The notes under the pieces were generated by a model that was not told the DNA's origin, did no database searches, and saw only the letters and a program-made list of their open reading frames with translations. Positions 35,955 through 46,345 of a DNA stretch of 64,000 nt are shown here, piece by piece. Origin of the DNA: Haloquadratum walsbyi J07HQW2 (GTDB lineage Archaea > Halobacteriota > Halobacteria > Halobacteriales > Haloferacaceae); NCBI RefSeq assembly GCF_000415985.1, contig NZ_KE356561.1, positions 3,035,193 to 3,099,192 on the forward strand. Direction: 5' to 3'. Numbering within the stretch: position 1 is the stretch's first letter; each line of letters opens with the position of its first letter. The position numbers were made by a program, and so were the translations under genes.

Positions 35955-36494
35955 TTATAATCTTTTTTCCATCGAGACATGTGGAATACCAGCTTCCTCA
36001 AATACATCACTGATTGTCTCATATCCTTGGTCATGATAGAATGACTCGACACGTGTCTGTCCATGAAGCCGAAGCATTGAGAGTCCACATTGGTGTGCAT
36101 GTGTTTCAACAGCCTGCATGAGACGTGTTCCCCACCCTTGATTTCGGTAATCAGCAAGGACAGCCACTCGCTCAACTTTTCCGATCGTGGTAGTCTCTGT
36201 AATTGTCTCCTCAAAAGCACAACCGGACTCCTCAGTGGCATGTATACCAATATCAGCATCGGTAGAGTTTGAATCGACATCACTTGTGTCAGTTTCATTT
36301 AATGCTCTTAGCCGGGCGGTACCGACTGGCTGTGACTCGGTGTAAACGATAAAATGAGCAGTAGGGGCTGTGGGATCATCATATTCATCCCACTCAACTG
36401 CTTCATCAACACCCTGTTCATCGACAAATACACGATAACGTATGTTGAACGCATCTTCTCGCTGCTTACTTGTTGTTGCTAATTCAACTGACAT
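35955..36494 (-). CDS. GNAT-family acetyltransferase
   Basis: 179 residues. The start RYRVFVDEQGVDEAVEWDEYD and the core VERVAVLADYRNQGWGTRLMQAVE (acetyl-CoA loop R/Q-x-x-G-x-G/A) match the ElaA/YjcF group; LRLHGQTRVESFYHDQGYE is the typical end. Between strands 3 and 4 there is an acidic Thr/Asp/Glu insert of about 38 residues. Substrate unknown. Confidence 0.85.
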   Translation of the reverse strand: MSVELATTSKQREDAFNIRYRVFVDEQGVDEAVEWDEYDDPTAPTAHFIVYTESQPVGTARLRALNETDTSDVDSNSTDADIGIHATEESGCAFEETITETTTIGKVERVAVLADYRNQGWGTRLMQAVETHAHQCGLSMLRLHGQTRVESFYHDQGYETISDVFEEAGIPHVSMEKRL

Positions 36495-36571
36495 TGTTCA
36501 ATGTTACATTGATGAATGAATCCAAGTGGAAAAGTACAGAGTGGCTACCTATATTGCTATTTGCTGCAAGA

Positions 36572-37394
36572 TCATGTTGCTTCATCTGTCTGTCTCGCGT
36601 TATCAGTCCATTGTGGCTCAGAAACTGTTGTCTCCCCAAGTCGACTGTAGTTTGTGCTAAACCTGATCTGAAGTGTTCGGCTGTCAGTTCTAAAACGACC
36701 ATCGAGTCGTAGCTCCCTGACAACACCGTTTTCATCGATTACAAGTGTTGAGTTAGCGTTTTGAACCGTAGCGGTTGATGATTGTGTGAGATTCTCTGCG
36801 TCAGTAACTGACTGTAATTCATATCGAACAACTGCTGTACCATTGCGCTGTGTCTGTTCAGTGCGATTATATTCGATTGTATTGATTAACCGCTCGATGA
36901 GTGATTGTTGTGCGGTTGTATTGACAGTCGCCTGTTGTCCCTGTTGAACCGCGTACTGTGACTGATTCGACTGTGTTTGATTAACGTATATTGTCCCATT
37001 ATCGTTGTAAAACTGATCAGTGCTTTGAACTGAACGACTCTGTGGCTGAATCTGAGATTGCTGTGACTCTGATCTGCACTTCCTGTCGCTGTGTTGTCGT
37101 TGCGATAAGCGACTCCCGGTTTGTACTAAGATCAACGCGACGAGTGCTTTCGACCTGCTGTGTAACGCTCACGTTCGTGGTCTCTGTTACGGTTTGTTGT
37201 TGTGTCTGAATAACATATGACTCAGCTGTTGTTAGACCGTCAATATGTGCATCAGTAATATCGGTTGCATTGAGATCAGACTGAGGGAGTGACTCAAATG
37301 CGCTATTGTCTGGTCCTGGGGCAGTTAGTGCAGAACACCCGGAAATAAGTAGAATACATACAACACTGGCAACTACGATTAAACTGCGAGCCAT
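36572..37394 (-). pseudogene. Secreted lipoprotein interrupted by a frameshift
   Basis: The upstream frame (37017-37394) begins MARSLIVVASVVCILLISGC, a signal peptide with the lipobox ISGC, and runs about 125 residues. The downstream frame (36572-37135) carries on with an Asn/Gln/Thr-rich region and a C-terminal domain (NGTAVVRYELQS ... VIDENGVVRELRLDG ... RFSTNYSRLGETTV). Joined near 37050-37110 by a shift of one base they give one protein of about 270 residues with no other stop. The layout resembles haloarchaeal surface lipoproteins of unknown function. It is either a recent mutation or a sequencing error. Confidence 0.7.
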
Positions 37395-37592
37395 CTATTT
37401 TGCTGATAGAGGAGCCGATGAAATAGACTTACGTTTTGATTTATACTAGAACGTGCGCCTGTGCGTGTACCAAAACCTATAGATGCACTATTCACTCCCC
37501 CAGAAGTCGTTGATTCGGAGCGTTTCTCTTTGTGTGAATAATAAAAACAAACAGAACGGTCGGTTTTTGAATGTGCTAGGATGATATTGCAT

Positions 37593-39755
37593 ATGGACCC
37601 GAAGCAGGAACTAACGAGCGTTGATATCGCTGCTCTCGTTACCGAATTAGGTCAATATACGGGTGCAAAAGTCGATAAGACATACCGATATGGTGAGGAC
37701 CTGCTTCGATTTCGGATGCGTGATTTTGATCGCGGGCGGCTTGAGTTATTGATTGAGGTCGGTGAACAGAAGCGCATACACACAGCCGATCCTGATCATG
37801 TACCAGATGCTCCCGAGCGACCGCCAAACTTTGCGATGATGCTTCGAAACCGACTTTCAGGGGCAGATCTCGTTGATGTTGAACAGTTTGAATTTGACCG
37901 CATTATGATCCTCAGCTTTGAACGCGGTGAGGAAATGACGCGCATTATCGTTGAGCTATTTGGTGAGGGAAACGTCGCTGTTGTTGATTCGGTCGGTGAG
38001 GTTATCCAAAGTCTTGAGACGGTTCGGTTGAAATCACGAACAGTTGCTCCTGGAACACAATATGAGTTCCCGGATTCCCGTGTAAATCCACTTCAGATAA
38101 CGTATGATCGATTTACCCGTCTGATGGATGAATCTGACAGCGATATCGTTCGAACACTCGCAACACAATTGAATCTCGGTGGACTCTACGCTGAGGAAGT
38201 GTGCGCACGAGCTGGCGTTGAAAAAGCAATGCAGATTACGAATGCTTCAGACGACGCCTATCGCGCAGTTCATGATGCGCTTGAATCACTAGGGACGCAA
38301 CTTCGAAGTGGAGATTTTGAACCACGAGTATACACTAATGACGATGATGCCGTCATTGATGTAACCCCATTCCCACTTGAGGAGCGTAAACGACAGAATC
38401 TCGACGCTACAGCACGTAAGACGTTCAATGGCGCACTCGATGTATACTTTCGAGAAGTTGATCGAAATCCAGCCGCAGAGGAATCCGGAAAGACGCGCCC
38501 TGACTTTGAGTCAGAGATCGAAAAGAAACAACGAATCATCGAACAACAGAAAGGAGCAATCGATGATTTTGAACAGCGTGCTGAGGCAGAACGAGCGCGC
38601 GCAGAACTACTGTATGGGAATTATGAACTCATAGATAACATAATTGAAACGATTCAGGCAGCACGAGCTGAAGATACTTCATGGGAGGAGATCCGCGAAA
38701 CATTCGCAGCAGGAGCTGAACGTGGAATTGATGCTGCTGCGGCTGTTGTCAATGTTGACGGTGCTGAGGCAATGGTCACCGTTGAAATTGATGATATGCG
38801 CATCCCAGTTGACGTTGATGTTGGTGTTGAAAAAAACGCTGATCAGCGCTATACAGAAGCCAAGCGAATCGAAAATAAAAAAGAAGGTGCACTTACTGCC
38901 ATTGAGAACACACGTGAAGAACTTGAGTCGGTAAAACAACGTCGCGATGCATGGGATCGTGCCGATGAGGACCCTGATAATGAACCTGGTGGCGATAACA
39001 CAGACACTACCCAGGGTGAACGTACCAATGCGGACGATCCGAGTCGAATGGCTCCGACAGATGATGCATGGCTCTCAATGACATCGATCCCACTACGGAC
39101 AAGTGATGACTGGTATGAACAGTTTCGATGGTTTCACACATCGACAGGATACCTTGTCGTAGGAGGGCGCAATGCCGATCAGAATGAGACACTCGTCAAA
39201 AAATACCTGAGTAAACATGATCGGTTCTTCCACACGGAAGCACGCGGTGGACCTATTACGATTCTTAAAGCAAGTGGTCCATCAGAGCCGGCTGAGCCAA
39301 TTGAGCTTACAGCAGAAACGCGGCGTGAAGCAGCACAGTTCGCTATTTCATACTCGTCAATCTGGAAGGAGGGACGATATGCGGATGATGCATATGTCGT
39401 CACGCCAGATCAGGTTTCGAAAACTCCAGAATCAGGAGAGTATATTGAGAAGGGGTCTTTTGTAATCCGAGGCGATAGAACGTATCTCCGTGATGTTGCT
39501 GCGGAAGTGGCGATTGGACTGCAGTGTGCGGATGAAACACAAGTAATCGGCGGTCCGCCATCGGCTATTGAGGATCGAGTCCCAACGACAATCAGAGTTC
39601 GACCGGGTCGTTATGCGCAGAATGATGCCGGGAAATTAGTGTATCGAGAGTTTCGCGATCGATTTAATGATGAATCATTTGTGCGTAAAATTGCAAGTCC
39701 AGACAAAATACAAGAATTCCTGCCACCTGGAGGAAGTGATCTTGTGGATGAATAG
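37593..39755 (+). CDS. rqcH: Ribosome quality-control protein RqcH (NEMF/Rqc2/FbpA family)
   Basis: 720 residues from the ATG at 37593 (MDPKQELTSVDIAALV). The NFACT-N domain (VDKTYRYGEDLLRFRM, RPPNFAMMLRNRLSGA) is followed by helical/coiled-coil segments, e.g. EKKQRIIEQQKGAIDDFEQRAE. The C-terminal NFACT-R domain has YLVVGGRNADQNE and FFHTEARGGPITILK. Rqc2/RqcH proteins bind the large subunit with a stalled peptidyl-tRNA and add C-terminal residues to the stuck chain. It is divergent from the lipoprotein gene and 34 bp before pelota. Confidence 0.92.
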   Translation: MDPKQELTSVDIAALVTELGQYTGAKVDKTYRYGEDLLRFRMRDFDRGRLELLIEVGEQKRIHTADPDHVPDAPERPPNFAMMLRNRLSGADLVDVEQFEFDRIMILSFERGEEMTRIIVELFGEGNVAVVDSVGEVIQSLETVRLKSRTVAPGTQYEFPDSRVNPLQITYDRFTRLMDESDSDIVRTLATQLNLGGLYAEEVCARAGVEKAMQITNASDDAYRAVHDALESLGTQLRSGDFEPRVYTNDDDAVIDVTPFPLEERKRQNLDATARKTFNGALDVYFREVDRNPAAEESGKTRPDFESEIEKKQRIIEQQKGAIDDFEQRAEAERARAELLYGNYELIDNIIETIQAARAEDTSWEEIRETFAAGAERGIDAAAAVVNVDGAEAMVTVEIDDMRIPVDVDVGVEKNADQRYTEAKRIENKKEGALTAIENTREELESVKQRRDAWDRADEDPDNEPGGDNTDTTQGERTNADDPSRMAPTDDAWLSMTSIPLRTSDDWYEQFRWFHTSTGYLVVGGRNADQNETLVKKYLSKHDRFFHTEARGGPITILKASGPSEPAEPIELTAETRREAAQFAISYSSIWKEGRYADDAYVVTPDQVSKTPESGEYIEKGSFVIRGDRTYLRDVAAEVAIGLQCADETQVIGGPPSAIEDRVPTTIRVRPGRYAQNDAGKLVYREFRDRFNDESFVRKIASPDKIQEFLPPGGSDLVDE

Positions 39756-39789
39756 TAGCACCTTTGTCTGGCAGTATTAAATCACTAAT

Positions 39790-40857
39790 ATGCGCATTCC
39801 GAGTCGCGGACGCGGCGAGGAGGGAAAGCAGCAGTGGACGCTTGTCCCCGAGAACGTTGATGACCTATGGCACCTTTCACACGTGCTAGAGCCAGGTGAT
39901 CATGTTGGCGGTGACACAACTCGCCGAATCCAGCGCAATGATGAAAATCTTCGAGATACCGGCGGACAGCGTGAGCATCTCGTCGTCACAATCCAAGTAG
40001 AGGATGTTGAGTTTGCTCGATTCGCAAATCGACTGCGAGTGGGGGGTGAAATTGTTAGTTGTTCTCGTGAGGATGAACTTGGACATTATCACACGCTCAA
40101 TGTCGAGTCTCATGATGAGATCGTCGTGACAAAGAGATTCGCCCCCGATCAGCAAAAACGGATTGAGGCTGCTGAAGAAGCGGCTGAAAACGCTGATGTC
40201 GCTGTTGCGACCGTTGAGGAGGGTGAGGCACATATCCACACCGTTGCTCAGTATGGAACCGAGGAGCGATTCTCGCGAACTGCTACGACAGGAAAAGGTG
40301 AGTACGCACAGCCACGAACAGAATTGTTCGCAGAGTTAGCGTCTGCTCTTGCCCGAATGGACGTTGATGCAATTATTCTGGCTGGACCAGGATTCACTAA
40401 ACAAGACGCTGAAGACTACATTGAATCGAATTACCCAGAAGTTACAGATCGATTGACAACTGTCGACACCGCAGCTGTTGGTGATCGTGGCGTTCATGAA
40501 GTACTGAAACGCGGAGCTGTTGATGAGGTGCAAACGCAGACGCGTATTTCTGCTGAGGCTGAGTTAATCGATGAACTGATGGAGGGAATCGCAACTGGTG
40601 AAAAGGTTTCATACGGAATCGATGAAGTAGCCGAAGCAGCTGAGTTCGGTGCTGTTGATGATCTGCTTGTTGTCGATGACCGACTTAGAGAGGAACGACG
40701 CGGCACCGGTGATTGGTCAACAGATGTCGACTCTGTTCTTGAGAACGTTGAGCAACAAGGCGGATCAGTGACGGTTCTCTCAGGAGAATTTGACCCTGGA
40801 CAACGACTTCGAAATCTTGGCGGTATCGCGGCACTGCTTCGATATCGACTCCAATAA
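39790..40857 (+). CDS. pelA: Pelota/Dom34 mRNA surveillance protein
   Basis: 355 residues with the three eRF1-like domains in order: an Sm-like N-domain ([35 protein letters not shown]), a central domain ([18 protein letters not shown]) and a C-domain ([25 protein letters not shown]-like [15 protein letters not shown]). There is no GGQ, as expected for pelota. It rescues ribosomes stalled with an empty or blocked A site, splitting them with ABCE1. It lies directly downstream of rqcH. Confidence 0.95.
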   Translation: MRIPSRGRGEEGKQQWTLVPENVDDLWHLSHVLEPGDHVGGDTTRRIQRNDENLRDTGGQREHLVVTIQVEDVEFARFANRLRVGGEIVSCSREDELGHYHTLNVESHDEIVVTKRFAPDQQKRIEAAEEAAENADVAVATVEEGEAHIHTVAQYGTEERFSRTATTGKGEYAQPRTELFAELASALARMDVDAIILAGPGFTKQDAEDYIESNYPEVTDRLTTVDTAAVGDRGVHEVLKRGAVDEVQTQTRISAEAELIDELMEGIATGEKVSYGIDEVAEAAEFGAVDDLLVVDDRLREERRGTGDWSTDVDSVLENVEQQGGSVTVLSGEFDPGQRLRNLGGIAALLRYRLQ

Positions 40858-40968
40858 TAACATCTGCTCCCACGTATACCTATCATTACACCTATTCGCG
40901 GGTGGACAGTGGCATGCATTCGCATAATCTAACTGGATCACACGCGAGCGTTTCTACTAGATGCTGAT

Positions 40969-42377
40969 TTGACATCTTCCCCGCCCTAAAGTAAACGGCG
41001 AGGATTCCCGACAGTTTGGGATATTACGATTCGTATCGCAACTTACCTATTCCCTCAGGTGAAACTACCCAGAGGCAGAGCCAGAGGTTTGATTGAATAG
41101 GGAGGCTACTGACCGTGCCAACCCAACCGACCGTTAGTTATATTCTCCGTCGGAGTCGGGGGCGGAGGATTCTGAGTTATCTGTCTGCGAATATTCACTG
41201 CTCTCTGCTCCTGCTCCATTCACGTCTGCGTTCATTTTCATCGTCGCTCCACACGATTCGCCTCACGCTTCCGCCCACAACACGACACGAACACGTCTTT
41301 GAGGTATCTCGCTTAGATACCCGGTCAACGAGGATGCCGTATTCTTCGGCCTTGTACTCTAACAGCGTCGTGAAACGGTCGAACTCCTACCCGTGGAGCT
41401 TCTTGTTCCTGTTCTTGCTTCCACGCTTACCCCAGTTTTGAGACTCGCCGTTGCCGTTCTCATCGTCTTGAATCTCACTCAATTCACCGATGGCGATGCG
41501 ACCGACCTCGTGGGCGACGCATGCACAATGATGTATCGCGAGCGTGTGAAGGAAGTGGCCTTTCCGACGGGACAACTTCTGACGGGCACAGAGCGCACGG
41601 CGTGACGGGCCGTTCTCGCCCTCGGTGTCACTCATCACGGGTGAAGTAGTGTTTGTCCTGCTTCAGCACGTTCCCCGGATACAACTCCGCATCACCATTG
41701 TCGTAGACGATGGCGAGGTAGTTGGTGATGTGATGCTGGGGTCGATACCCACCGTGTTGTCTCCGGGTGCGCCCTCTGTGGGTCTCTCGACCTTGTAGAC
41801 AAAGTGGAGTTCCCAGCGGTCGCCGTTCCAGACGGTGCTGACCTGCTGGATGCTCTCGATAGTCACGTCTGGTCGTGTTTCGTACTCACAGAGGATGAAA
41901 TCCGAACCGACGGTGACGACTCGACTTGTGAGTGAACCCTTTGCTCAGACTGGGCTTGTTGTGCTTGGAATCGTGCTTGATACCTCTCTGTTTCCACGTG
42001 ACGGGACGGTGGATTGGCGTTCTCGTCTGCGCGTTGGCGTGTGTTATACCAACTCAACTGGTGACCGACTCAGCAAGCTCTTCAAGAACTTGCTGAGTTG
42101 ACTGAGAATGGAGGTCACTGTATCGTTCGTGTTTCTTGAGTCCAGATTTGAGTTCGCTGTCGTTGGGGATTTCGCCGTCTTCGTCCCACCAGTCTTGGGT
42201 GTAGTATCGGGCGACGCTCCACAGTTTGGACGCCGACGCAGAGAACCCACACTGGTCGAGGTCGTGGTCATCGCTCACTTGGGAGTGGTTGAGGATTGTT
42301 GCTCGATAGGCGCGGGTTGTCTCCAGCATCGGCATTGAGCCGTGTTCATACCCTGTTATGAGAGGTTGTATATTCAC
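40969..42377 (-). pseudogene. tnpB: TnpB (IS1341-type) broken by stops and frameshifts, with right end
   Basis: Reading right to left: the N-terminus (MLETTRAYRATILNH, QCGFSASASKLWSVARYYTQ) lies at 42377-42054; VSTVWNGDRWELHFVYKVE and NTVGIDPSIT (RuvC-I Asp) at 41866-41720, where the frame is lost. The RuvC-II and zinc region follows in other frames (EFDRFTTLLEYKAEEYGILV, SKTCSC; 41400-41270), preceded by an in-frame stop. The right end is a decayed hairpin with TTGACATCTTCC (40969-41010). I count at least three breaks, so it is not active. Confidence 0.85.
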
Positions 42378-42559
42378 AGTACGACCGGACTGGGTGTGGA
42401 ATAGAATATCCAGTAGTGGCGTCGATCGTGGTTAGTGGAGGTGGAGGTGTTGTTGGTCTGTATCCCCGCAGGGGCGGGGTTCAAAATCTTGTATCTTCTA
42501 TAACCGTTGTACAATCCGCATCTTCTACGTATTCGAAAAATAACGTGTTGCGAGCGAGT
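42378..42559. other. Left-hand remains of the IS1341-type element
   Basis: 182 bp upstream of the broken tnpB with TATCCCCGCAGGGGCGGGG (42461-42479), a GC-rich imperfect hairpin. Similar GC-rich ends lie upstream of the other two broken tnpB genes. The exact element border cannot be seen. Confidence 0.4.
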
Positions 42560-42823
42560 TCAGTCAGCGTTCATCGGCATATTATCGTTTCCACGACTTG
42601 AGGTCGCTGATTGTGATGGAGAGCGGTCAGTGTCAGATCGTGTATTAAGGGTGGCAGACACAGGTCCATTGATGAAGAGTGCATGCCCGACGATACCAGC
42701 AGCGACTCCCGCTGCAAGCGGCACTGCTTGTGGGAGCGTCAGTCCAAATTCTATTAGCCCGCCCGAAAGTCCAAACAGTGCAAGTGGGATCAGGCCAAGG
42801 ACGTAGTCATAATATTCGGTCAT
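42560..42823 (-). CDS. Small haloarchaeal membrane protein
   Basis: 87 residues: EYYDYVLGLIPLALFGLSGGLIE, then a second hydrophobic helix AVPLAAGVAAGIVGHALFINGP, then a polar Ser/Asn/Asp tail. Two membrane helices with a YDYVLGLIPL start form a pattern I associate with a widespread small haloarchaeal family of unknown role. Confidence 0.75.
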   Translation of the reverse strand: MTEYYDYVLGLIPLALFGLSGGLIEFGLTLPQAVPLAAGVAAGIVGHALFINGPVSATLNTRSDTDRSPSQSATSSRGNDNMPMNAD

Positions 42824-43098
42824 AATATATTAGTATCTAGGGTAGCCCATGGTATAAATTTTTCGTGTATAAAATGTGTACCCATCATATTGCCACTATC
42901 AATTATCTCTATAACTTATGGGAGGATAGTGCTCCAGATCACCCGAAGAGCAGCCTGATAATAGAGACTGATGTGATATCTATCGACAGTAATAATATTC
43001 ATTATATAATCTGAGAATATCGGATAGCATCAGATTGACAGTCAGTATCGAATCTTCAGACCGAAAACTGAATCCCGATGGTCTGTGTTATACAATAT

Positions 43099-43869
43099 AT
43101 GCGCGTCGCCGAGCAGACATGGCCTGATTTGGATTCATATGTTAATGAAGAATCACTCGCAGTTGTTCCGCTTGGTTCAACAGAACAGCATGGTCCACAT
43201 CTCCCATTGGCGACAGACCACCTCATCGCAGAAGCGTTTGCACATGAGGCTACCGACCGAACAGACTATCTTTGCACCCCGACGATTAATATTGGAGTCA
43301 GCCCACACCATAGGCAGTTTCATGGGACGATGTGGGTCGAGGCCCCAGTCTTTCGTGATTACGTCGAATCTTTCACGCGGAATTTAGCGTATCATGGTAT
43401 TGATCGGATTGTGTACGTCAATGCACACGGAGGAAATGTTGAACACCTCCGTGAGGTCGGGCGTCGTCTCCGTGATGATAAAACACTGTATGCAATTGAA
43501 TGGATGTGGAATGAGAGCATTCCAAAACTTGTTGATGACCTGTTCGAGCAGAACGGTCCCCACGGTGGACCAAAAGAAACAGCCATGATTCAGTATCTTC
43601 AACCTGAGTTGGTCAATAATGATCGCCTTGCAGATGCAAGAGATAATGGGCTTACAGAGTTCACTGATGACAATACACGGAAGTTCGGAGCGCGAACCTA
43701 CTACGATGCTGCCGATAACACAGAGAACGGTGTTCTTGGAGACCAAACTGATGCGACGGCTAAAAAGGGCGAAGAGATGTTTGAATCTGCAACAGAACAA
43801 CTCGTGAAGCTCTGTCAGTGGCTTGATGAGCAGGCGTTATCTGATCTAATGCCTGAAAATCACGTTTAA
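43099..43869 (+). CDS. Creatininase-family amidohydrolase
   Basis: 256 residues from the ATG at 43099 (MRVAEQTWPDLDSYV). STEQHGPHLPLATD carries the metal ligands Glu29, His31 and Asp40; GVSPHHRQFHGT, VNAHGGN and PHGGPKETAMIQYL are the remaining family motifs. The superfamily includes creatininase and FAPy deformylase ArfB (riboflavin/F420 synthesis); which reaction applies here is unknown. It lies 95 bp before a Tat-exported protein gene on the same strand. Confidence 0.9.
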   Translation: MRVAEQTWPDLDSYVNEESLAVVPLGSTEQHGPHLPLATDHLIAEAFAHEATDRTDYLCTPTINIGVSPHHRQFHGTMWVEAPVFRDYVESFTRNLAYHGIDRIVYVNAHGGNVEHLREVGRRLRDDKTLYAIEWMWNESIPKLVDDLFEQNGPHGGPKETAMIQYLQPELVNNDRLADARDNGLTEFTDDNTRKFGARTYYDAADNTENGVLGDQTDATAKKGEEMFESATEQLVKLCQWLDEQALSDLMPENHV

Positions 43870-43964
43870 GAGTACGATATAACGATACATAAAATAACTT
43901 CAGGGAATATAGAAAAGCCGAATGAACTATGATTGTCGAATAATACCGAATCAAAATCATACAT

Positions 43965-45296
43965 ATGAGTGAACACAGCCAGGAAGACAGACCAAGGTAT
44001 GATCATGAACATACCCGTCGGTCGCTACTAAAACGTGCTGTCGCTGCCGGTGGTGTTGGAGCCCTTGCAGCATGTCTTGATCGTGCTGAAGAGCCGGTAC
44101 CGCGTGGTCCGACAAAAGATAAATTGTCATCACTTCCTACCCGACAGCACGCATGGAACGACAGAATTCGAACTGACGATAGTGGTAATCACGTCCTCCC
44201 CAAACATCAGCTACTATTATATCTCACACTTCCGCGGTCTGGTCCACCGAATACCAACGCAAGAAAAATCATTGAATCGACATTTCAGACGCTGGATCAA
44301 GCGTATGAACGAAGCCATGCAGGACTTATATATTCAATTGGCTATTCTCCACGATACTTTTCACGTTTTGATTCATCACTTCCGGGGTCAATAACCCTTC
44401 CCGAGCCCCGTGCACTTTCATCATTTGAGACACCGACATTTGATCGACAGGATGCGCTTTTACACTTAGTGTCTGACCGAGCAGATGTTATTCTCGCTGC
44501 TGAGGAGGCACTCCGCGGAAACCGACCGCGCATCAACACTATTGATTTTGAATCAGCATTGACGGATGTATTTCGCATCAGTGACCGTCGAAGCGGATTT
44601 ATTGGACCCGGGCTACCAGCGAAAAAACAGGATAGTCTCAAGGGGATTCCAGATTCAAATCCGGTTCCAGAAAATTCACCGTTATTTATGGGGTTTAAAG
44701 TCGGCTTTCGGCAAAACCAAGCCACAGAATCACACGTGACTATCAGGACGGGACCATTTGCCGGCGGAACGACTAAACATGTCTCAAATCTCCGTATGCG
44801 GCTTGATGATTGGTACACCGAGCTGGACAACAGCGATCGGATTGCAAAAATATTCTCACCGACACACGCGGCTGAGGACCGTGTTGATGGAGTTGGTGTG
44901 AATCTTGGAGCAAGTAACGGTGTTAGTGAAGATATTATTGAAAATATTGAAACAGCGGCTCGCGAGGATGCGATTATCGGGCATGCACAGAAGGCTGCAC
45001 GAGCGAATAGAAAAGAGGATGGAACAGTCAAAACACTGCGGCGACACTTTGAGTCAACCGATGATGGCGAAGCAAGCCTTCACTTCCCATCACTTCAACG
45101 AGAGATATCTACGTTCGAAAACGTCCGAGAGGCGATGAACGGTACTGACCTCACCGAGATACCGACAATCAGACAACGGGTTCATAATGGAATTTTAGAG
45201 TATATATTCGTGAAGCGTCGTGGAAATTTCCTTATACCACCACGGTCACTCCGCGCGTTGCCAACTCCCCGTGGATCAACTCCTGGGCTCAACTGA
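43965..45296 (+). CDS. Tat-exported protein, possibly Dyp-peroxidase-like
   Basis: 443 residues. A twin-arginine signal, RRSLLKRAVAAGGVGALAACL, stands near residue 18, and a Cys after it may serve as lipid anchor. The mature part has repeated motifs such as LLLYLTLPRSGPP, GFKVGFRQNQATESHVTI and GPFAGGTTKHVSNLRMRLDDWY. The arrangement is distantly like the two-domain dye-decolourising peroxidase (EfeB) fold. I cannot point to the heme His and Asp with certainty, so the function is open. Confidence 0.7.
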   Translation: MSEHSQEDRPRYDHEHTRRSLLKRAVAAGGVGALAACLDRAEEPVPRGPTKDKLSSLPTRQHAWNDRIRTDDSGNHVLPKHQLLLYLTLPRSGPPNTNARKIIESTFQTLDQAYERSHAGLIYSIGYSPRYFSRFDSSLPGSITLPEPRALSSFETPTFDRQDALLHLVSDRADVILAAEEALRGNRPRINTIDFESALTDVFRISDRRSGFIGPGLPAKKQDSLKGIPDSNPVPENSPLFMGFKVGFRQNQATESHVTIRTGPFAGGTTKHVSNLRMRLDDWYTELDNSDRIAKIFSPTHAAEDRVDGVGVNLGASNGVSEDIIENIETAAREDAIIGHAQKAARANRKEDGTVKTLRRHFESTDDGEASLHFPSLQREISTFENVREAMNGTDLTEIPTIRQRVHNGILEYIFVKRRGNFLIPPRSLRALPTPRGSTPGLN

Positions 45297-45319
45297 TGTT
45301 GTGTGCAACCAGTGAACTG

Positions 45320-45443
45320 CCTCGGGGTCAAGCCCTGTGGCATCCGCCGTGTCCGCTGGTAAAATTCGAATATAGTTGTGCCCAATCAAGTTATACAGAT
45401 TCGAGGAGAATACCTGCGTCTTTAGACGCAGGAGGATGTCAAT
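45320..45443 (+). mobile_element. MITE-like element: CCTCGGGG hairpin plus right end
   Basis: About 124 bp with both hairpin types: CCTCGGGGTCAAGCCCTGTGG (45320-45340) and, 73 bp on, CGAGGAGAATACC, the perfect hairpin CCTGCGTCTTTAGACGCAGG (45414-45433) and AGGATGTCAA (ending 45443). No protein is coded between them. It looks like a deletion derivative of an IS200/IS605-type element that keeps only its two ends. Confidence 0.65.
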
Positions 45444-45480
45444 CCAAAGACAGTAGCTGATTAGGATCGATGCAGTGTCA

Positions 45481-46167
45481 TCACAATTCAGCTTCGATGG
45501 CAGACTCAACGGTTAACCAATCGGTTCCCGAAACAACATTTCCATTGACGAAAAGAGTCGGTGTGCTATCAACACCACGATCAATTCCTTGCTGGCGATC
45601 ATTCTCAATAACAGGTCGATATGGCTCTTGTTTCGCAGAAGCGGCAACAAAACAATCGTCAACCTCGGTTGTGGATGCGGTATCATGGAGAATTTGATAC
45701 CCATTGTTTTCCAGTTCAGATTGTTGTTCATAAATTTGCGTCATAAAATCAAAAAACGTCGCATCGTTCGTCTCATCACCTATCTGTGAATAAACTGCAC
45801 GGGCTGCGGATGCGGCGCGCCAAGACCACTGTGATACTGGGATAGGAAAGTCAAAATACTGATATTGAACCTCTCCTCGGTCAACGTAATTTGACACAAT
45901 CTTCGGTGTGACCTCTAGGGTGAATGTCTGACAGTGAGGACATGCGAAGTCCTCAAACACAGCAACAGTCACTGGGGCATCGCTTGGACCGCGGGCTGGC
46001 GTTGGGAGCGATGAAACACGCTCGATAGCACCAACATCGCAACTGAGTGGTCCCGTAATCTCATTACTCGTGCTGCTACCACTGTTGTTCCCACCGAGAC
46101 ATCCCGTTATCGCCCCACCACCAACAGCACTGACCACAGCAAGGTATTTACGCCGAGTTGACTGCAT
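45481..46167 (-). CDS. DsbA-like thiol oxidoreductase lipoprotein
   Basis: 228 residues. The lipobox ITGC (Cys23) follows STRRKYLAVVSAVGGGA, a Tat-like signal. The thioredoxin fold has CPHC at 76-79 (FEDFACPHC) and the cis-Pro loop GVDSTPTLFVNGNVVSG. This is the DsbA/DsbG-like thioredoxin_4 family that makes or rearranges disulfides outside the cell. It converges with the Tat protein gene, with the MITE between them. Confidence 0.9.
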   Translation of the reverse strand: MQSTRRKYLAVVSAVGGGAITGCLGGNNSGSSTSNEITGPLSCDVGAIERVSSLPTPARGPSDAPVTVAVFEDFACPHCQTFTLEVTPKIVSNYVDRGEVQYQYFDFPIPVSQWSWRAASAARAVYSQIGDETNDATFFDFMTQIYEQQSELENNGYQILHDTASTTEVDDCFVAASAKQEPYRPVIENDRQQGIDRGVDSTPTLFVNGNVVSGTDWLTVESAIEAEL

Positions 46168-46345
46168 GATTGGTCTTTGCTACCCTGGTCATTTAGCGGT
46201 TATTGAATGATGATGGTACCGCTTCGAGTATCTGTGAGTCCGCTTAGCAAGTGCTAAACAATGTTATTACGCATCTGCAAAATGCACTAGATAAGGAGAC
46301 AACAGAACCAGTCGATTTTTTACCGACGCATGTCCTGAATACAAT

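Noticed and set aside
42416-42601. Plus-strand ORF upstream of the small membrane protein
   Set aside because: Overlaps the GC-rich left end of an insertion sequence and the 3' end of a better supported gene.
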